Below the pieces are notes generated by a model. It was not told the DNA's origin. It searched no databases and was given only the letters and a program-made list of their open reading frames with translations. Positions 60,053 to 64,000 of a DNA stretch of 64,000 nucleotides are shown here, in pieces. Origin of the DNA: an uncultured Bacteroides sp. (lineage in GTDB: Bacteria; Bacteroidota; Bacteroidia; Bacteroidales; Bacteroidaceae); NCBI GenBank assembly GCA_900551445.1, contig URWA01000007.1:46127-110126 (forward strand), given 5' to 3'. The position numbers and the translations under genes are program-made. Each line of letters opens with the position of its first letter. The first letter of the stretch is position 1.

Positions 60053-62404
60053 ATGACGGATTATTTGAATGAACTGAATGACAGTCAGCGTGAGGCGGTG
60101 ATGTACAACGAAGGGCCCTCCCTGGTGATTGCCGGAGCTGGTTCCGGAAAGACGCGCGTGCTGACCTACAAGATAGCTTATCTGCTGGACAACGGATATG
60201 AGCCGTGGTCCATTCTGGCATTGACCTTTACCAACAAGGCGGCCCGCGAGATGAAGGAGCGTATCGCCCGCCAAGTAGGGCCGGAGCGGGCCCGTTATCT
60301 CTGGATGGGGACTTTCCATTCCATCTTTTCCCGTATTCTGCGGGCGGAGGCCGAGGCGTTGGGCTTTACGTCCAACTTCACGATTTACGACGCGACGGAT
60401 TCCAAGAGTCTGGTGAAGACCATTATCAAGGAAATGAATCTGGACGACAAGGTGTACAAGCCGGGCATGGTGCAGGGACGCATCAGTCAGGCCAAGAACC
60501 ACTTGGTACTGCCGGAGGCCTACGCGGCAAATGCCGAACTGGTGGAAGCGGACCAGGCGGCGAAGGTGCCGCTGGTGCGGGAAATTTATGCGCGCTACTG
60601 GAACCGCTGCCGGCAGAGTGATGCCATGGATTTCGACGACCTGCTGCTTTATACCTATTTGTTGTTCCACACGCGTCCGGACATCTGCGACAAGTATGCG
60701 GCACGTTTCCGTTATATTCTGGTGGACGAGTACCAGGACACGAACTTTGCCCAGCACAGCATTGTGCTCCAGCTTACGCAGAAACAGCAGTTCGTGTGCG
60801 TGGTGGGCGATGATGCGCAGAGCATCTATTCCTTCCGTGGGGCCAACATCGACAACATCCTGAATTTTACCCGTACCTATAAAGATGCCCGCCTGTTCAA
60901 GCTGGAACAGAATTACCGTTCCACACAGACCATTGTCAACGCGGCCAACAGCCTGATTGCGAAAAACCGCGACCAGATTCGGAAGGATGTCTTTTCGGAA
61001 AAGGACAAAGGGGAGCCTATCGGGGTGTTTGCAGCCTACAGCGACGTGGAAGAAGGGGAGATTGTGGCCAACAAGATTGTGCAGTTGCATGCGAAGGAGG
61101 ACTATGCCTATCACGACTGTGCCATCCTTTACCGTACGAATGCCCAGAGCCGTATCTTCGAAGAGGCGTTGCGCAAGCGCGGTATTCCGTACCGTATCTA
61201 TGGGGGACTGTCGTTCTACCAGCGCAAGGAAGTGAAAGACGTCGTGGCCTATTTCCGGATGGTGGTGAATCCGAACGACGAAGAGGCTTTCAAGCGGGTC
61301 ATCAATTATCCGGCGCGCGGCATCGGGAACACGACGCTGGGTAAGCTGGCGGAGGCGGCCAGCCGTTTCCAGGTGAGCCTGTGGAAGGTGTTGTGCGAAC
61401 CGTTGAGCTACGGACTGACATTGAACAAGGGTACCCACGCCAAGTTACAGGGCTTCCGTGACCTGATTGCGGAGTTCGTGACGATGGCCCAGGAAAAGGA
61501 TGCCTATACGGTAGGTATGGAACTGGTGCGCCGTTCGGGTATCATGGCGGAGATTTACCAGGACCGCTCGCCGGAGAATCTGAGCCGGCAGGAAAACATC
61601 GAGGAGCTGGTGAACGGCATGCGCGATTTCTGTGAGGGACGGCAGGAAGAGGGAAATCCTCATCTGCTGCTGGCCGATTACCTGTCGGAGATTGCCCTGC
61701 TCACCGACCAGGACGAAGACAAGGGGGAAATGCAGTCGAAGGTGACGCTGATGACCATCCATTCGGCCAAGGGACTGGAGTTCCGCAATGTGTTTGTGGT
61801 GGGAATGGAAGAGAATCTGTTCCCCAGTCCGTTGTCGTCGGCTTCCTATCGGGCGTTGGAAGAAGAACGCCGCTTGTTTTATGTGGCCGTCACCCGGGCG
61901 GAAGACCACTGCTACCTGTCGTATGCCAAGAGCCGTTTCAAGTATGGCAAGATGGAGTTCTGCAACCCGAGCCGTTTCCTGAAAGACATCGACGTGCGTT
62001 ACCTGAAACTGCCGCAGGAGGAACTGATGGCCGGACGCATTGAGGAAAAGGCCAGCCGTTTCCGGAAAGAGGCCAGTCGCGCTTCCTACGAACGCGAGCC
62101 TCGCGAAAGCGGACCGTCAATGTTCGACGGAGGCCCGATGCCGGAAGAACCCCATCGCTTTGTGCCGCCTCGCGCGTTACGGCGGATTCCGGATGCGGCT
62201 CCTTCAACGGCTTCTTCTGCTCCGTCGGCAGGAGGACTGTCGGCCGGCACGTGGATAGAGCATGAACGCTTCGGCAAGGGAGAAGTGACCAAGGTGGAAG
62301 GCAGCGGAGACAACTGCAAGGCGACGGTGCAGTTCCAGCATGCCGGAGTAAAGCAGCTCTTGCTGAAGTTCGCCCGTTTTAAAGTAATCGATGAAACAAA
62401 ATAA
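60053..62404 (+). CDS. pcrA: UvrD/PcrA-type ATP-dependent DNA helicase
   Basis: 783 residues from MTDYLNELNDSQREAV. SF1A motifs are all present: Q motif LNDSQREAV, Walker A AGAGSGKT (27-34), Ia ALTFTNKAAREMKERI, II LVDEYQDTN, III VVGDDAQSIYSFRGA, IV LEQNYRST, V MTIHSAKGLEF, VI LFYVAVTRAE. The C-terminal ~50 residues form the Tudor-like tail (GTWIEHERFGKGEVTKVEG). A 3'-5' helicase for nucleotide-excision and mismatch repair and for removing proteins from DNA. nspC begins 12 bp after it. Confidence 0.95.
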   Translation: MTDYLNELNDSQREAVMYNEGPSLVIAGAGSGKTRVLTYKIAYLLDNGYEPWSILALTFTNKAAREMKERIARQVGPERARYLWMGTFHSIFSRILRAEAEALGFTSNFTIYDATDSKSLVKTIIKEMNLDDKVYKPGMVQGRISQAKNHLVLPEAYAANAELVEADQAAKVPLVREIYARYWNRCRQSDAMDFDDLLLYTYLLFHTRPDICDKYAARFRYILVDEYQDTNFAQHSIVLQLTQKQQFVCVVGDDAQSIYSFRGANIDNILNFTRTYKDARLFKLEQNYRSTQTIVNAANSLIAKNRDQIRKDVFSEKDKGEPIGVFAAYSDVEEGEIVANKIVQLHAKEDYAYHDCAILYRTNAQSRIFEEALRKRGIPYRIYGGLSFYQRKEVKDVVAYFRMVVNPNDEEAFKRVINYPARGIGNTTLGKLAEAASRFQVSLWKVLCEPLSYGLTLNKGTHAKLQGFRDLIAEFVTMAQEKDAYTVGMELVRRSGIMAEIYQDRSPENLSRQENIEELVNGMRDFCEGRQEEGNPHLLLADYLSEIALLTDQDEDKGEMQSKVTLMTIHSAKGLEFRNVFVVGMEENLFPSPLSSASYRALEEERRLFYVAVTRAEDHCYLSYAKSRFKYGKMEFCNPSRFLKDIDVRYLKLPQEELMAGRIEEKASRFRKEASRASYEREPRESGPSMFDGGPMPEEPHRFVPPRALRRIPDAAPSTASSAPSAGGLSAGTWIEHERFGKGEVTKVEGSGDNCKATVQFQHAGVKQLLLKFARFKVIDETK

Positions 62405-62416
62405 ATAAAAAAGACA

Positions 62417-63583
62417 ATGATAAAAGACTGGGACAAGATACCCTCTCCGTGTTATGTCATAGAGGAGGAGTTGCTGAGAAAGAATCTCACACTGATCAAG
62501 CACGTGGCCGATACGGCAGGGGTGGAAATCATTCTGGCGTTTAAAGCCTTCGCCATGTGGAAATCGTTCCCGATTTTCCGGGAATACATCCGTTACACCA
62601 CGGCCAGTTCCGAATACGAGGCCCGTCTGGCTTTCGAGGAGTTCGGCAGCAAGGCACATACCTATTCACCCGCCTATACGGCACAGAACTTTCCGGCTTT
62701 CCTGAAATACAGCAGCCACATCACCTTCAACTCGCTGTCGCAGTACGAGCGGTTCTATCCGCTGGCCAAGGCGAATCCGGAGCCGGTGTCCTGCGGCATC
62801 CGCGTCAATCCCGAATATTCGGAAGTGGAGGTGGAACTGTACAATCCTTGTGCGCCGGGCACCCGTTTCGGGGTGACGGCCGACCAGCTGCCGGAGCAGT
62901 TGCCGGAAGGAATTGAAGGTTTCCACTGTCATTGCCATTGCGAATCGAGTTCCTACGAACTGGAACGCACGCTCCAGCACATTGAGGAGAAATTCAGCCG
63001 CTGGTTCCCGCAGCTGAAATGGCTGAATCTGGGAGGAGGCCATCTGATGACACGGGCCGATTACGACGTGGACCATCTGATTCGCCTGTTGCAAGGGTTG
63101 AAGTCTCGCTATCCGCATCTGCAAATCATCTTGGAACCGGGTTCGGCCTTCACTTGGCAGACGGGTCCGCTGGTGGCTTCGGTGGTCGACGTGGTGGAAA
63201 ACCGGGGCATACGGACAGCCATTCTCGATGTCAGCTTCACCTGTCACATGCCCGACTGCCTGGAGATGCCCTACCAGCCGCGGGTGCGTGATGCCGAATC
63301 GTTGCCCGCCGATGCCGTGAAAACCGCTCCGAAAGAAGCGCATGTGTACCGGTTGGGCGGAAACAGTTGCCTGAGCGGTGACTACATGGGCAGCTGGAAG
63401 TTCGACCACGAGCTGCAGGTGGGCGAGCGGGTTGTGTTTGAAGACATGATTCACTATACCATGGTCAAGACAAACATGTTCAACGGTATCCATCATCCGT
63501 CGATTGCCATTCTGCATACCGACGGCGAACTGGAAGTGTACCGCACCTTCCATTACGAGGACTATCGCGACCGCATGTGTTGA
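62417..63583 (+). CDS. nspC: Carboxynorspermidine/carboxyspermidine decarboxylase
   Basis: 388 residues, PLP enzyme of the alanine-racemase fold. The PLP lysine lies in LAFKAFAMW (Lys43). Other marks: FHCHCHCESSSYE, LNLGGGHLMTRADYD, ILEPGSAFTWQTG, and the C-terminal LGGNSCLSGDYMG with the catalytic cysteine. It forms spermidine from carboxyspermidine, the usual polyamine route in Bacteroidota. The partner dehydrogenase is not in the window. Probably cotranscribed with pcrA. Confidence 0.96.
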   Translation: MIKDWDKIPSPCYVIEEELLRKNLTLIKHVADTAGVEIILAFKAFAMWKSFPIFREYIRYTTASSEYEARLAFEEFGSKAHTYSPAYTAQNFPAFLKYSSHITFNSLSQYERFYPLAKANPEPVSCGIRVNPEYSEVEVELYNPCAPGTRFGVTADQLPEQLPEGIEGFHCHCHCESSSYELERTLQHIEEKFSRWFPQLKWLNLGGGHLMTRADYDVDHLIRLLQGLKSRYPHLQIILEPGSAFTWQTGPLVASVVDVVENRGIRTAILDVSFTCHMPDCLEMPYQPRVRDAESLPADAVKTAPKEAHVYRLGGNSCLSGDYMGSWKFDHELQVGERVVFEDMIHYTMVKTNMFNGIHHPSIAILHTDGELEVYRTFHYEDYRDRMC

Positions 63584-63591
63584 GCCTCTGA

Positions 63592-63723
63592 AAAACGCTT
63601 CGACGTTTGCCTCAAAACGTAAGTACGTTTGAAGTAAAACGTCAAAGCGTTTTGGTTGAAACGCAAGTACGTTTGGATTGAAACGCAAGTACGTTTTCGT
63701 TCAAGCGTCCTTGCGTTTTTTTG
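63592..63723. repeat. Array D: six tandem 22-bp palindromic units
   Basis: Six units of exactly 22 bp start at 63592, 63614, 63636, 63658, 63680 and 63702. Each has AAACGY-N4-6-RCGTTT followed by a short spacer (GCCTC, GAAGT, GGTT, GGATT, CGTT). The left arm is complementary to the right arm, so each unit is a hairpin. Units 4 and 5 share 20 of 22 bases. The array begins 8 bp after the nspC stop. The rest of the gene-free 63584-63947 stretch is AT-rich sequence and the tRNA promoter. Confidence 0.93.
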
Positions 63724-63875
63724 TAAGGATGAAAAAGCGTTCTTATCTCTTCGAAAATCCTCGGAAGTCTTCATTTCCAACTCCTTCCGCCCGGAAATGC
63801 AGCTGGAGTGCCCTGGGACGGCAAAAAGGCTTCACTTAAAAATGTCACTTTTTTTCAAAAAAGATGCCCGATAGT

Positions 63876-63906
63876 TTTGGTAGTTTCAAAAAAAGGACTA
63901 CCTTTG
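63876..63906 (+). promoter_or_regulatory. Promoter of the tRNA-Gly transcript
   Basis: TTTG at 63876-63879, 19-bp spacer, TACCTTTG at 63899-63906: exact match to the Bacteroidota consensus, about 41 bp before the tRNA 5' end. Confidence 0.92.
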
Positions 63907-63947
63907 CACTCGCAATCGGGAAAATGATGAACGGTTGTAGAAATGAT

Positions 63948-64000
63948 GCGGAAATAGCTCAGTTGGTAGAGCATAACCTTGCCAAGGTTAGGGTCGCGAG
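63948..64000 (+). tRNA. tRNA-Gly (anticodon GCC), 3' part beyond window
   Basis: 53 bases of a tRNA: acceptor GCGGAAA, TA, D arm GCTC-AGTTGGTA-GAGC, anticodon stem TAACC/GGTTA with loop TTGCCAA (GCC at 63981-63983), variable loop GGGTC and the start of the T arm GCGAG. The window ends before the T loop. It is probably the first tRNA of an operon. Confidence 0.96.

Noticed and set aside
63592..63723. CRISPR array
   Set aside because: Units are contiguous palindromes of 22 bp with 4-6 bp linkers; there are no unique ~30-bp spacers and no cas genes in the window.

Overview
The window is a chromosomal segment of a Bacteroidota gut bacterium, most likely Bacteroidaceae (Bacteroides/Phocaeicola type). 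The evidence is the promoter style (TTTG, a 19-20 bp spacer, then TAnnTTTG), Bacteroidota-restricted families (DUF4301, DUF5606, PUR-alpha/DUF3276, the long NusB), secreted GH20 and GH92 glycosidases, and the order nusB-yajC-ybbR-coaE. The species cannot be resolved by reading. There is no rRNA, CRISPR array, intact IS or phage; the only tRNA is a tRNA-Gly(GCC) cut by the right edge.

Layout. 1-4.2 kb: a truncated DUF1573 gene, a RelA/SpoT homologue whose hydrolase half has lost its catalytic residues, and a DUF4301 gene. 4.3-10.7 kb: an AraC-type regulator divergent from a three-gene RND efflux operon in which the adaptor (in-frame TGA) and the pump (deletion plus frameshift) are broken while the TolC-like gene is intact; the regulator/operon gap holds three copies of a 16-bp operator-like site. 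11-14.3 kb: a two-gene LysO-type lysine exporter, a GNAT enzyme, and a PadR/PspC pair. 14.4-18.8 kb: dnaK, then a small insertion (a multiply broken AlbA-type gene and a RhuM gene) bounded by two diverged copies of the dnaK 3' end and terminator. 18.8-25 kb is a more AT-rich accessory stretch: lipoproteins, GH20 hexosaminidase, sugar acetyltransferase, LuxR regulator. 25-39.6 kb: two MATE exporters, a Crp/Fnr regulator, an SDR enzyme, a 1416-residue Dna2-like nuclease-helicase, a copper ATPase with heavy-metal domains at both ends, and a CPA2 antiporter.

39.6-45.4 kb is a housekeeping block: hslR-like, pth, rplY, PUR-alpha, nusB, yajC, ybbR, coaE, DUF5606. 45.6-51.9 kb is a cobalamin operon, cobU-cobT-cobS-cobC/cobQ fusion-cobD-cbiB, covering corrin amidation, aminopropanol attachment and nucleotide-loop assembly but not corrin-ring synthesis; a NifX-like protein with a His/Cys tail follows. 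52.5-57.2 kb: a secreted metallophosphoesterase, a GH92 mannosidase and a secreted unknown. 57.2-63.6 kb: mazG, an ACT/UPF0210 pair, pcrA-type helicase and nspC.

The most unusual pattern is outside genes. Four intergenic regions (10896-10983, 34468-34553, 52345-52428, 63592-63723) each carry 4-6 tandem units of 21-22 bp. Most units are built around an inverted repeat; the core sequence is kept within an array and differs completely between arrays. Three of the four have a 22-bp period, so they are not protein repeats. No named element known to me matches this architecture, and it is the best candidate here for something undescribed.
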